The position numbers and the translations under genes were made by a program. Source: a virus. Taken from it: a stretch of DNA of 20,634 nt. The notes under the pieces were generated by a model, which was not told the DNA's origin, made no database searches, and worked only from the letters and a program-made list of their open reading frames with translations. Below, piece by piece: positions 1 to 7,284 of the stretch (position 1 is its first letter; the number at the start of each line of letters is the position of its first letter). The DNA lies in the IMG/VR virus record IMGVR_UViG_3300014050_000025, positions 1 to 20,634 of that record, one strand, 5' to 3'.

Positions 1-175
1 CGCCTTGCAAACCTGTTGGGCCGGTAGCGCCTTGCAAACCTGTTGGACCAGTAGCACCTGCAACACCAGTAGCGCCTGCAACACCAGTAGCGCCTTGCAA
101 ACCTGTTGGACCAGTAGCGCCGGCAACACCAGTAGCGCCTTGCAAACCTGTTGGACCAGTAGCACCTGCAACACC
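1..175 (-). repeat. Near-identical collagen-coding DNA repeats
   Basis: Tandem mixture of a 27-base unit (coding GATGPTGLQ) and an 18-base unit (coding GATGVA). In minus-strand order they read long, short, long, short, short, long, long. Copies differ at only a few third-codon positions, for example GCA/GCC and GGT/GGC. The array continues past the left edge, so its full length is unknown. The high DNA identity suggests recent expansion by slippage or recombination. Confidence 0.85.
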
Positions 176-661
176 ACCAGTGGCGGCGTACACGTTCATG
201 AACCGAGCAATTACGTCCGCAGAAAAATAAGGCGGTAAAGAACCAGCTAAAGCGTCAGGCAGCGGATGTAAAATTGGCCACCCGTTTTTTACCTCAAATA
301 ACAGCCCTTCACCGTCTGGTATACCGCCTTCCCCCGCTGTGTCCGGGTCAAGTAACGTGTTTTGTCTGTTTTCGTCTTCGAGCGTGCACTGCACTACGTC
401 GGCTGTTTGCGACGCAATATCAACAATTTTTAAAATGCGTCCTTGTCCGCCGGTAATAACATAATCACCAACTTGAACGTCTAAACCTGTATAAAAATAC
501 GGCGTAGGCGTTTCTGGTGAGCCGTGCGTTTGCGCTGTTAAATACAGCGTTGACGTCCAGCGATACGGGTAGCCGGACCAAATGGCGTCATCCGACCACG
601 CAACAGCCGGCGCGGTATCCGCCAGCAAAAGGCGTAAGACTTTAGTGGGGCGAAAAGCCAT
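1..661 (-). CDS. Collagen-like virion/fibre protein, 3' end outside window
   Basis: Open frame starting at an ATG (661), with GAGGG eight bases upstream, and running off the left edge without a stop, so 220 residues are visible. Residues 1-162 form a globular N-terminal domain with phrases such as [17 protein letters not shown], a Glu-Asp-Glu-Asn-Arg stretch and WPILHPLPD. From Gly163 the protein is pure Gly-X-Y: 19 triplets to the edge, built from GATGPTGLQ and GATGVA units. Collagen-like triplets in phage proteins usually form trimeric shafts of tail or head fibres; here that role is inferred from composition and position. It follows a second collagen-like gene after 15 bases, so the two are probably co-transcribed. 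The N-terminal domain resembles phage structural proteins in style, but I cannot name a family. The C-terminal tip, which would tell adsorption from decoration function, is not visible. Confidence 0.8.
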   Translation of the reverse strand, partial: MAFRPTKVLRLLLADTAPAVAWSDDAIWSGYPYRWTSTLYLTAQTHGSPETPTPYFYTGLDVQVGDYVITGGQGRILKIVDIASQTADVVQCTLEDENRQNTLLDPDTAGEGGIPDGEGLLFEVKNGWPILHPLPDALAGSLPPYFSADVIARFMNVYAATGGVAGATGPTGLQGATGVAGATGPTGLQGATGVAGATGVAGATGPTGLQGATGPTGLQG

Positions 662-676
662 CTTGTGCGCCCTCGG

Positions 677-1477
677 CTAAAAAAAACACACAATGCGCGC
701 CGTGCCGCCCGAATCACAGCCGACAACAGTATTCGACACGCGAATTTTAAACGCGGTTGTTTTTGTTGCGTCAGCTGTTGTCAATTCATTTGCCGCCGTC
801 GGGTATCGGGCGCGCCACACATCGAGCGCGGCGGTGTAGCCCCAATAGGTAACATCTTTTACTGTTTTATTGACGTTGTGCGTAACTGTTATATCGTTTG
901 ACGCGATCGAATATGCCCACCCAGACGGAAGTCCGGTTACTGCTGTTGGCGATGCGCCCGTGTAAAGTACAGTAAATTCAAAAGTTGAATTATCGCCAGC
1001 AGGACCTTGCAGCCCCGTTGCGCCGATTAAACCACTTGGTCCGGCAGGGCCAGTAGCGCCTGTCGAACCCTGCGGACCGGACGGACCTGTTGCGCCAGTT
1101 ACGCCAGTAGCGCCAACATAACCCGGCTCGCCGCGCAAACCAGATGGACCCGTAGCGCCAGCGATTCCGGTTGCACCGGTTGCGCCAGAAAGGCCGGATA
1201 AACCAGATGGCCCCGTAGCGCCAACTATTCCGGTTGCGCCGATTGCGCCCGTGGGACCGGCCACGCCTGTTGGCCCAGTCGCGCCGCGAAGCCCGGTTGG
1301 TCCGGCAGGGCCAGTCGCGCCAATAGACCCGCTGCTGCCAGCAAGATCAATAATAGCGCCGATAGTCGTGCGCTGTGTTGCAGGTTGCGTTGGGTTTTGC
1401 GTATCAACAATCGGGACAATATCGTTGACCGACGGATTCTGCTTTTCTGGCAGGGCGGAGATTTTTTTGTTGGCCAT
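677..1477 (-). CDS. Collagen-like virion/fibre protein, complete
   Basis: Protein of 266 residues. The chosen start is the ATG at 1477, with AGG eight bases upstream; a GTG at 1486 is in frame but overlaps that site. Residues 1-46 begin MANKKISALPEKQNP and include a DIVPIVDT phrase, a type of N-terminus common in phage fibre and structural proteins. Residues 47-163 are 39 uninterrupted Gly-X-Y triplets rich in GAT, GPS and GPT. Residues 164-266 form a C-terminal domain with alternating hydrophobic residues and no recognised family; it could be the trimerising or receptor-facing tip. The expected product is a trimeric shaft on the virion surface. Unlike the next gene, its triplets vary at both protein and codon level, so this array looks older. 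Two cysteines (254 and 264) lie near the C-terminus. Function is inferred from architecture. Confidence 0.85.
   Translation of the reverse strand: MANKKISALPEKQNPSVNDIVPIVDTQNPTQPATQRTTIGAIIDLAGSSGSIGATGPAGPTGLRGATGPTGVAGPTGAIGATGIVGATGPSGLSGLSGATGATGIAGATGPSGLRGEPGYVGATGVTGATGPSGPQGSTGATGPAGPSGLIGATGLQGPAGDNSTFEFTVLYTGASPTAVTGLPSGWAYSIASNDITVTHNVNKTVKDVTYWGYTAALDVWRARYPTAANELTTADATKTTAFKIRVSNTVVGCDSGGTARIVCFF
989..1339 (-). repeat. Gly-X-Y coding region, 39 triplets
   Basis: Codes residues 47-163 of the collagen-like protein. Every third codon is glycine without interruption. Proline and threonine or serine dominate the X and Y positions, with occasional charged triplets (LRG, EPG). DNA repeats are degenerate compared with those at 1-175. 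Confidence 0.85.
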
Positions 1478-1491
1478 TGCGCGCACCTAGT

Positions 1492-1791
1492 TCAGTATTG
1501 ATCGTCGTCTTCATCTGATCGCGGCCGATGCTTACGCTTTTTATCGTGTTTGACGCCCTCAAGATCGTCGGCCGCGCGCGCTAACCATTTTGCTAACTTT
1601 CGTGCGTCAGCAGGGGATAACAAAGGTAGTTGCGGACCAAAAACATCAACGACAATTCCTGCCTCGGTATAATTTTCAGCGTCCCAGTCTCCCGCTTGAA
1701 AACTTACCGTAGGCGCGTCAGCCGGCGATTTAACAGCGGACACATTCTTAAATTCTATGTGATTTGGCTGATTGATAACAACTGTGGCCAC
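1492..1791 (-). CDS. Unrecognised small phage protein, 99 aa
   Basis: Starts at a GTG (1791). AGGAGG lies ten bases upstream inside the end of the preceding gene, a near-perfect ribosome binding site that supports the unusual start. The N-terminal half looks beta-rich (VVINQPNHIEF and a GDWDAENYTEAGIVVDVFG stretch). It is followed by a predicted helix LSPADARKLAKWLARAADDL and a highly charged tail of lysine/arginine and then Asp/Glu. The helix pattern is often seen in short phage proteins annotated only as hypothetical. It lies between the collagen-like genes and a group of small unrecognised genes, so a structural or assembly-related role is possible but not shown. Confidence 0.72.
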   Translation of the reverse strand: MATVVINQPNHIEFKNVSAVKSPADAPTVSFQAGDWDAENYTEAGIVVDVFGPQLPLLSPADARKLAKWLARAADDLEGVKHDKKRKHRPRSDEDDDQY

Positions 1792-1796
1792 GTAAA

Positions 1797-2069
1797 TTAT
1801 TCCTCCTGCAAATCATCAACAATCACAGGGGTCATTTCGCTGGCGCGGAACGCCACAAATTTTCCTGTGTAATACTCATCGGCATCGTCGCGCGACAAAC
1901 CGTCGGCGAGAAGTTTGGCATAAATTTTTGACCGGCTATAAACCGCAACAGGCCCATTGTCAGCGATATAACCAAGCCCGATCAAAGCGCTGTCCATATT
2001 GTCCAGCAACACTGCTTCGGGATTTGTGTCGGCAAGTTCGGCTAAAACTCGTTGCGCGTGTGTGTGCAT
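1797..2069 (-). CDS. Small conserved-type phage protein, 90 aa
   Basis: The ATG start at 2069 shares its A with the stop of the upstream gene (TAATG), indicating translational coupling. The body reads DSALIGLGYIADNGPVAVYS, then a helix with KIYAKLLADGLSRDDADEYY and a strand ending in TPVIVDDL. This order (D-S-A-L-I-G, then A-V-Y, then a helix with an acidic A-x-E/D-Y pattern, then T-P-hydrophobic) recalls a short protein I remember as recurring in unrelated tailed phages with no known function; I cannot name a Pfam entry. No membrane segment, signal peptide or metal motif is seen. Confidence 0.72.
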   Translation of the reverse strand: MHTHAQRVLAELADTNPEAVLLDNMDSALIGLGYIADNGPVAVYSRSKIYAKLLADGLSRDDADEYYTGKFVAFRASEMTPVIVDDLQEE

Positions 2070-2578
2070 TATTTAGTTCCGTTTTGAACATCTTCCAGAA
2101 ATAAGATAGCAATATCGCTGGCGCGGCGATATCCCTCCCTGACCCCACGTTGATATTCAGGGTGCCCGGGCGGACTGTTTTTAGCCGTCATGTCAGCAAT
2201 CGTGGCCAACGCCGCAATAAACCTGTTGCGCAGCAGTCGGTATTCGGGCGAGTTAAAGATTATCGCCCGGTCAACAGATTTCGTGGGGGCGCATATATCC
2301 GCAGCTACATCAAGCTGAAGGCCCATGCGCTGTAATGCGCTCGTCGCCTGCGCCAAATCGTCGAAGTCTCGAAACGCCTGCGCTGTCCGCGGCACGTACT
2401 TTTGCGCCAGCCGATGAAGCAACAAACAAATGTTCGCGAGCGGAGAAAGCGCGAAGGCAGGCTGCGCGTGTTTACTTCGCTGCGCTCTATTTTTTGCTAG
2501 CCCCCGAACTTTTTTAACAAATTGCTCGCGATCTGATTTCTGCTGCACAACATCAAACTGAGATGCGGCATGTAACAT
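2069..2578 (-). CDS. Unrecognised phage protein, 169 aa
   Basis: ATG at 2578 with AAGGA about six bases upstream. The protein is mostly helical by composition. The N-terminal third is basic (KKVRGLAKNRAQRSKHAQP). The middle carries hydrophobic helices (NICLLLHRLAQKY). The C-terminal third, with HPEYQRGVREGYRRASDIAI, looks like a conserved amphipathic helix pair. It has one cysteine in each of its middle helices and no evident catalytic motif. It is followed by a one-base overlapping gene and preceded after 15 bases by thymidylate kinase. I do not recognise a family. Confidence 0.72.
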   Translation of the reverse strand: MLHAASQFDVVQQKSDREQFVKKVRGLAKNRAQRSKHAQPAFALSPLANICLLLHRLAQKYVPRTAQAFRDFDDLAQATSALQRMGLQLDVAADICAPTKSVDRAIIFNSPEYRLLRNRFIAALATIADMTAKNSPPGHPEYQRGVREGYRRASDIAILFLEDVQNGTK

Positions 2579-2593
2579 GCGGATCCTTTCACA

Positions 2594-3217
2594 TTAGGTA
2601 TGAACAGAGCGGCGACGCGATACCCCGGAAAACAGCCGGTAGATTTCGTTGTGCGTAATTTCAACGTCTTGGTCGGCGTTGATGTGGTGCACAATACTGG
2701 CGTGGGGTCGGTGCGCGGCGTGCGTTTTGTACGCGGCACGCATGCGGTGCTGGTCTTCGATGCACCGCCGCTCATACCTGTCAGCCGGACCGTCTGGACG
2801 ACGCTTGCGCACATTTTCTGGCGCAATGTCCATAAGAAAACAAATGTCGGGGCAGACGTATGACGTTTCACGGAAAATGTTCACAATAAGATCAATCGAA
2901 ACGTTGTTGATCTCGCCCTGATATACCAGCGTCGACAAAAGCCAACGGTCGCAGATGACGACATGGTTAGCTGCCATCAGCTCTTGTATGCGCGCCGACA
3001 GCTCGGCACGCGCAGCAGAAAACAACAACATCTGCGCAGCCGGCGAGATCGGCTCGTCGTTGTGCAGCAAGATTTGCCGGATGGCCGTTCCGATGCTGGT
3101 CGTGCCGGGATCGGCAACGAGCGTCGCGGTGATACCATCTTTGTTCAACCGCTGACACAACATGCGCGCTTGCGTTGTTTTGCCGGCGCCATCAATCCCC
3201 TCAAAACAAACAAACAC
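2594..3217 (-). CDS. tmk: Thymidylate kinase (dTMP kinase)
   Basis: Transfers phosphate from ATP to dTMP to give dTDP, in the cytoplasm, feeding dTTP synthesis for phage replication. Length 207 residues, typical for the family. Visible motifs: P-loop FEGIDGAGKTTQ (residues 5-16); DPGTTSIGTAIRQILL (36-51), replacing the usual E-P-G-G-T; D-R-W at 90-92, followed by STLVYQG (95-101), the dTMP-binding DR[YW] region; and an arginine-rich lid RKRRPDGPADRYE (137-149). The catalytic core seems intact. The DPGTT variant is the main departure. The start is a GTG (3217) with AAAGGA about five bases upstream; no nearby ATG fits the P-loop. It lies just downstream of a small protein and the HD-domain protein, so nucleotide metabolism may be grouped here. 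Confidence 0.93.
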   Translation of the reverse strand: MFVCFEGIDGAGKTTQARMLCQRLNKDGITATLVADPGTTSIGTAIRQILLHNDEPISPAAQMLLFSAARAELSARIQELMAANHVVICDRWLLSTLVYQGEINNVSIDLIVNIFRETSYVCPDICFLMDIAPENVRKRRPDGPADRYERRCIEDQHRMRAAYKTHAAHRPHASIVHHINADQDVEITHNEIYRLFSGVSRRRSVHT

Positions 3218-3231
3218 AAAAGTCCTTTCGA

Positions 3232-3546
3232 TTAGCGGCCCGTGATCTGAAAGCTCGGCGCGTCGCCCTGTACGGGTTTTGTTATCTTTGATTGCGTGCC
3301 GGTAATGCTGACTTCGCCGGGGACGGGAATGATAACTTCCGGGGCGGGTTCAAATAACAGCAGCTCGCTGCCGTCGGCGAGCCTAAGTGCCAGCCCGTTT
3401 GGAGTGTGACCTACGCCCACAACGCCCTTAGACGCTAACCACGTGGCCGCGTATTCGCAAAACGTGCGCAGGTGCGCAGCTTCCAGCGTCGGGTTGTTCG
3501 CGGTGTAGTCTTCAAGAATCTTTGTCAACACTTCGCTTGCGGGCAT
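3232..3546 (-). CDS. Unrecognised small protein, 104 aa
   Basis: The start is taken as the ATG at 3546, giving MPASEVLTKILEDY, because AAGGA lies about nine bases upstream; an in-frame ATG at 3555 overlaps that site. The gene begins inside the end of the HD-domain gene, overlapping it by 35 bases in another frame. The N-terminal half is helical (LRTFCEYAATWLASKG). The middle has a beta hairpin GLALRLADGSELLLFEP, and the C-terminal third is proline- and valine-rich and ends in SFQITGR. The style suggests a small two-part fold with a strand-rich tail. No catalytic or metal motif is seen and the family is not recognised. Confidence 0.72.
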   Translation of the reverse strand: MPASEVLTKILEDYTANNPTLEAAHLRTFCEYAATWLASKGVVGVGHTPNGLALRLADGSELLLFEPAPEVIIPVPGEVSITGTQSKITKPVQGDAPSFQITGR

Positions 3547-4285
3547 AGCGCACATCCTTTTTCTTTTTACTTGGAACGGGTTTAGCTTTTTCTGCTTTTT
3601 CAGCTTCCGCGGCGGACGCTCGTATCCCGGTTGTATATTGGGATACGAATTTGTCAAACTTAGCTTTTTGCCGACAATCCTTAATCGTTTGACTGATATC
3701 GCTGAGCAGGTTGCGGGCGGCGTGCACATACAAACGCAAAATGTAATAGCGACTGGCAGCATGAATCGCCAGTAAGTCGCCGTCTAATTGCGTCAGCATT
3801 TTTTTCGCTTTTGGTACACTCGGCATGCCGGATGTCTTCAGCATGGTTAAGATATCTTTGGCGGTGCAGAGAATGTCCGCCACGACGACAATCTGCGCAC
3901 CGACAGGGCTTTGGCTCAGCCGCCCGCGAAACTCCATGTCGCGTTTCGTTTCTACAAGCCGAAAATCTCGGCTAATGTCGGCTACCATGGCCGCAATCTG
4001 CACCGTGGTAGTTTCCGCAATATGCTCAAACGCGCAAGCACTGACGTTGAGTACATCGTGAAGCAAGGCTGCCTGAATAATTGAGGCGATGCTTTCTTTT
4101 GTGTCATCTGGTAGATAGTCGGCGCGAATGTCCTGATACAGCTTTTGCGCAATTGTCTCCGACTGATACGCCACGTTTTTACAGTGGTCAATCAGTTTCG
4201 TGCCGGTGGGCGTCTGGAGGTCGCGGTAATGCTGCGTTGCAAACTCTAGCGTCTGTTGAATAGAGGATCCGTCCTGTTTTTTCAT
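3512..4285 (-). CDS. HD-domain protein, RelA/SpoT/MESH1 hydrolase type
   Basis: Protein of 257 residues from the ATG at 4285, which has GGAG five bases upstream; an in-frame GTG at 4330 would overlap the preceding gene and lacks this site. The first 150 residues follow the order of the (p)ppGpp hydrolase HD domain: FATQHYRD (15-22), then a Gly and HCKNVA with His34, AALLHDV with His76-Asp77, and VVVADILCTAKDIL with Asp137. These four residues would bind the metal. The Glu-Asp pair after the HD motif (here Asn80-Val81) and the Asn of the R-L-x-N motif (here Thr141) are missing, so classical ppGpp or NADPH hydrolysis may be lost or the substrate changed. The C-terminal 50 residues are lysine/arginine-rich. 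It sits between a glycosyltransferase and thymidylate kinase. Fold assignment is moderate; substrate is unknown. Confidence 0.7.
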   Translation of the reverse strand: MKKQDGSSIQQTLEFATQHYRDLQTPTGTKLIDHCKNVAYQSETIAQKLYQDIRADYLPDDTKESIASIIQAALLHDVLNVSACAFEHIAETTTVQIAAMVADISRDFRLVETKRDMEFRGRLSQSPVGAQIVVVADILCTAKDILTMLKTSGMPSVPKAKKMLTQLDGDLLAIHAASRYYILRLYVHAARNLLSDISQTIKDCRQKAKFDKFVSQYTTGIRASAAEAEKAEKAKPVPSKKKKDVRYARKRSVDKDS

Positions 4286-4290
4286 GGCAT

Positions 4291-4294
4291 CTCC
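4291..4294 (-). promoter_or_regulatory. Ribosome binding site fixing the HD-protein start
   Basis: GGAG on the minus strand, five bases before the ATG at 4285. It favours this start over the in-frame GTG at 4330, which would overlap the glycosyltransferase end by 28 bases. Confidence 0.6.
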
Positions 4295-4302
4295 ATATGC
4301 CG

Positions 4303-5346
4303 CTATACAAGCTTTAGTAATGTCTGCCACCCCATTTCAAACGCTTTGCGGCGGGCGGCCAGATTGTAATTTACGCGTTTGTTGAGGTTATCAATGTGCC
4401 CGGGTTCAGCGATGAGGGTCTGCAAAACGATGATGAGTTTTTCGTAGTCAGGGGCTGCGTGTGGTACGCCATTTTCGTCGTAGTCCACGCGCGTTTTTAC
4501 AAGCACGCCGTTTGCGTCTTGATACACGAAATCCGTCTGCGGCGACAGATTAAAAGAAAGAACCGGCGTGCCGCAGCTGATAGACATTAGGCTGCAAAAG
4601 CCATAATTATCGCACTCGGCCGGAAATAGTGTTAAATCATGCGCGGTGTACATTGCCGGGCGCTTAATCAGCGGCACATTGCGCACCAGTTTTACGCGGT
4701 TATCTGTTTTTCGGCCGAGCGTCTGGAAAAACTTTGCCACAGATGGCGCAAAACGGCTAGACGTAATCGCAACCGTGAGTTGCGCATCTGGCATGCGTTC
4801 CAGCAGATATCCAAGCAGGCCAAGAAACTGACTGTGTGCGCAGCGGGCATTCCGGTCAAACCACGGCAAAAATATCTTAATTTGACGTCCGTTTACTGAC
4901 TTTGTTTTCTTCGTGGCTGGCAGCCCGACGTCAAACGGAATTAGCGTAACGTTTTTGAGCTTGTAAACTTTTGAAAACAGTTCGCGCGCCTCGGCGTTTA
5001 GTGCCACAACGTGATCAAAACGCTGCATGACTTTTCTGAACGGCCGCATTAGTTCTTGCCACATAGGAACAAGAATCGTGCGAACGTTCAGCCGGCGTGT
5101 GTAGTTCAGCGTATCTATCTTGGGCGGGTGCGTCCAGAGAATTGTGTCGCACGTCTTTGCCCAGTCCGTGAACGAACGCTTTTTCTTGTGCACTACCGTT
5201 CGATCATAGTGCGTGTTCAACTTCGCCGGCTGCGTGTTTGAGTAGATCGTCGCCGTGACACCTTGAGTGCGCAAAAAGTCGGCAAGACGAACAGCAAAGT
5301 ACGCTTCGTCACAGTGGGCGTAATGTGTGTATATGCCGATCCGCAT
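4303..5346 (-). CDS. GT-B fold glycosyltransferase (GT4-like)
   Basis: Transfers a sugar from a nucleotide-sugar donor; acceptor unknown. Length 347 residues, a usual size for phage GT-B enzymes. The N-terminal domain opens MRIGIYTHYAHCDEAYF, like enzymes that start with a Rossmann strand and a loop. The C-terminal donor domain has FLPWFDRNARCAHSQFLGLL (159-178) and AHDLTLFPAECDNYGF (235-250) followed by SLMSISCGTPVLSF. This is the E-x7-type donor-binding region of GT4 enzymes, with Glu244 as the visible acid and G-T-P conserved. It starts three bases after the portal stop with little ribosome-binding sequence, so translation is probably coupled to the portal gene. Targets could be virion proteins, modified DNA bases or host surface; context near structural genes makes virion protein a reasonable guess only. 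Confidence 0.78.
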   Translation of the reverse strand: MRIGIYTHYAHCDEAYFAVRLADFLRTQGVTATIYSNTQPAKLNTHYDRTVVHKKKRSFTDWAKTCDTILWTHPPKIDTLNYTRRLNVRTILVPMWQELMRPFRKVMQRFDHVVALNAEARELFSKVYKLKNVTLIPFDVGLPATKKTKSVNGRQIKIFLPWFDRNARCAHSQFLGLLGYLLERMPDAQLTVAITSSRFAPSVAKFFQTLGRKTDNRVKLVRNVPLIKRPAMYTAHDLTLFPAECDNYGFCSLMSISCGTPVLSFNLSPQTDFVYQDANGVLVKTRVDYDENGVPHAAPDYEKLIIVLQTLIAEPGHIDNLNKRVNYNLAARRKAFEMGWQTLLKLV

Positions 5347-5349
5347 AAC

Positions 5350-7272
5350 TCATTGCGCCGGGGCGCCTTGGCCGTACTGTTGCGCCATTACCATGGCGCC
5401 GCCCTGCGACCGGGCCTGCTGGCGAATGTCGTCGATAATGCTCGTGACCAGCGCGTGCATCGTCGAGTCGGATCGCTTGAGCTTGATAAGTTCTGAGTCT
5501 TTAACGGACTCAGGCATTGACAACAACTGGTTCGCAATCAGCTGCGCCTGTTGTTGCAAATCTTCTGGCGTACGTGGCACGTTGGGCGAGTTCTGCCGCT
5601 GCGCCAAGAACTGATCCACGGGACTAGGCATTTGACCGGGCATACCGCCGGCAGGCGCAGCGGGCTGGCCTCCGCCTTGTGCCGGAGCGCCTGTGGCGCC
5701 GGCGCCCGTGTCGCCAACGCCGGACATCATGTCGGGCGCTTGGCTCATGTCCTTCATTTGCTGCGCCTGCTGCATCTCCGCCTGCATGCGCTCTTGCTCT
5801 TCAGCGTAGATCTTTTCCTCTTCGAGCATCTGCTTGATTTCGTCTTTGTAATCCAGCCCAACGCTCGCGAGGCCCGTACTCTTGCTGATCTGCTGACCCT
5901 GCATGAGCTGCAGCTTCGCCATCTGCCGGTTGAGGTCGTCGGCGTGTGTGACGCGCACAAGCTTGGCGCTCACCGGCTCCCACGACATAACGCGAGAAAG
6001 CGAGGACACCAGCTCGTTTAAAAACAGATTCATGTTATGTGGCAGGTGGCTCCAGTTGGCTTCGAAGAGCCTGAGCGCGGCCGGAGCCGCCTGCAGCGTT
6101 AGTGTGCCATTAAACAGCTCGACGGGCATGCCGATGCACTTGAGCAGGGTATCAAGGCCCTGTTCGAGAAGGTCGCGCGGGGCGAGCTGTGTCGCGTCGC
6201 CGCCGAGTGCTTGATAGTTCACGGGGAACGGCAGCACGTTCCAGCGCGCCGGATCTGTCCTGCGCGCGCGAATCATCGCGTTTACGCGGGCACTAAAACT
6301 GGACAGGTTAATTGTGTGTACGGGATCGGACGATTGCCCGTCGCCGCCGCGGGGCGCGGGGGTAATCACACGGAACGGGATAACATAATCCAGCGCCACG
6401 GCTTCGTTGTAACGCTGCAGAATCTGGTAGTACCACGCTTGACGGAAGTTTGCCAAGATGCGCGAAATACCCCAGCCGCGGTTTCGCATGCCGGCCAGCG
6501 CGTCTTCCTTGAGGTGGAAAATCACGCCCTTGTCAAACATCAGGTTCTTGCCATCTTTGATCGCTTGTATCACTTCCCAGCTGGCGCGCTCAAGATGATG
6601 TAGATGACCCTGCTTAATCAGCGTGCGATAGTCTTCAGGAATCTTCCACACGTATGAGCACTCGCCCGTATACGGATCCCAAAGGATGTCGATCTCGTGC
6701 GGGCTCCACCTTTTGACGGCCATATGGCCTGTATCGCCGCTTCGTCGGTCGATGTGCTTCCACGGGCCGACGTATTTACAGCCCGGGCAGGTAGCGTGGA
6801 ATTGAAAGTTTTGCCATGAAAACGCGCACGCAGCCGAGTTCACGACCCGATCGAGCGGCATTTCAATTCCGCATTTCGGGCAGAACAAGTAGCGCCGAAA
6901 AGGAACAATCAAGCTGGTAAACGAGTTGCCGTAGGTCATGTAATCCATGCCTACAGTCTTCAGCACGTTCTTAATGCTAAGCGTTTCGGATAAGAAGGTC
7001 TCGTATTTTTCTTTCTCTTCACGGCCGGTTTTATTTTCGCCGATATCTTGAATTTCAACGTCAGTAATAAAGTACGACACGACGCGGTCAATAGCCTGCC
7101 GATATGGGCCATTAGCGTTCATAATGTATTCAGACCAGCGCAACGCCGTCTGAATGCTCTCCGGCATCGACAGGCTGGCGACGTCACAGAACGGGTCAGG
7201 AAACCGCTCGTCCGCCTGTACGCCGCGGCCGAGCGAGTTGTATCCCATTGAAGCAGCAGGTAGGAGCGTCAC
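5350..7272 (-). CDS. Portal protein with inserted zinc ribbon
   Basis: Forms the dodecameric ring at one capsid vertex through which DNA is packaged and ejected. Length 640 residues. Portal hallmarks in order: an N-terminal helical segment with ANGPYRQAIDRVVSYFIT (53-70), DYMTYGNSF (110-118), GVIFHLKEDAL near 249-259 and WGISRILANF near 267-276 (the clip/wing region), GMPVELFNG (381-389), and a C-terminal QISKSTGLASVGLDYKDE (461-478). An unusual insert after YGNSF carries CPKC (131-134) and CPGC (162-165), a four-cysteine zinc ribbon. The tail is methionine/glutamine-rich, then glycine/proline-rich (511-552), then helical. The start is the GTG at 7272 with GAGG five bases upstream; the ATG at 7248 has no such site. 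Assignment rests on motif order. Terminase and capsid genes are not in the window. Confidence 0.85.
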   Translation of the reverse strand: MTLLPAASMGYNSLGRGVQADERFPDPFCDVASLSMPESIQTALRWSEYIMNANGPYRQAIDRVVSYFITDVEIQDIGENKTGREEKEKYETFLSETLSIKNVLKTVGMDYMTYGNSFTSLIVPFRRYLFCPKCGIEMPLDRVVNSAACAFSWQNFQFHATCPGCKYVGPWKHIDRRSGDTGHMAVKRWSPHEIDILWDPYTGECSYVWKIPEDYRTLIKQGHLHHLERASWEVIQAIKDGKNLMFDKGVIFHLKEDALAGMRNRGWGISRILANFRQAWYYQILQRYNEAVALDYVIPFRVITPAPRGGDGQSSDPVHTINLSSFSARVNAMIRARRTDPARWNVLPFPVNYQALGGDATQLAPRDLLEQGLDTLLKCIGMPVELFNGTLTLQAAPAALRLFEANWSHLPHNMNLFLNELVSSLSRVMSWEPVSAKLVRVTHADDLNRQMAKLQLMQGQQISKSTGLASVGLDYKDEIKQMLEEEKIYAEEQERMQAEMQQAQQMKDMSQAPDMMSGVGDTGAGATGAPAQGGGQPAAPAGGMPGQMPSPVDQFLAQRQNSPNVPRTPEDLQQQAQLIANQLLSMPESVKDSELIKLKRSDSTMHALVTSIIDDIRQQARSQGGAMVMAQQYGQGAPAQ

Positions 7273-7284
7273 AATCGCCTCGTA

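Noticed and set aside
1-180. Regular repeats that could be read as a CRISPR-like or minisatellite array
   Set aside because: Units are multiples of nine bases in frame and code Gly-X-Y triplets continuously; there are no unique spacers.
665-1490. Plus-strand reading frames across the collagen-like gene and elsewhere
   Set aside because: They mirror minus-strand genes, lack ribosome binding sites and code low-complexity or unlikely proteins.
5695-5706. 12-bp palindrome (GGCGCCGGCGCC) in the portal gene
   Set aside because: It codes Gly-Ala-Gly-Ala in a low-complexity tail and follows from that composition.
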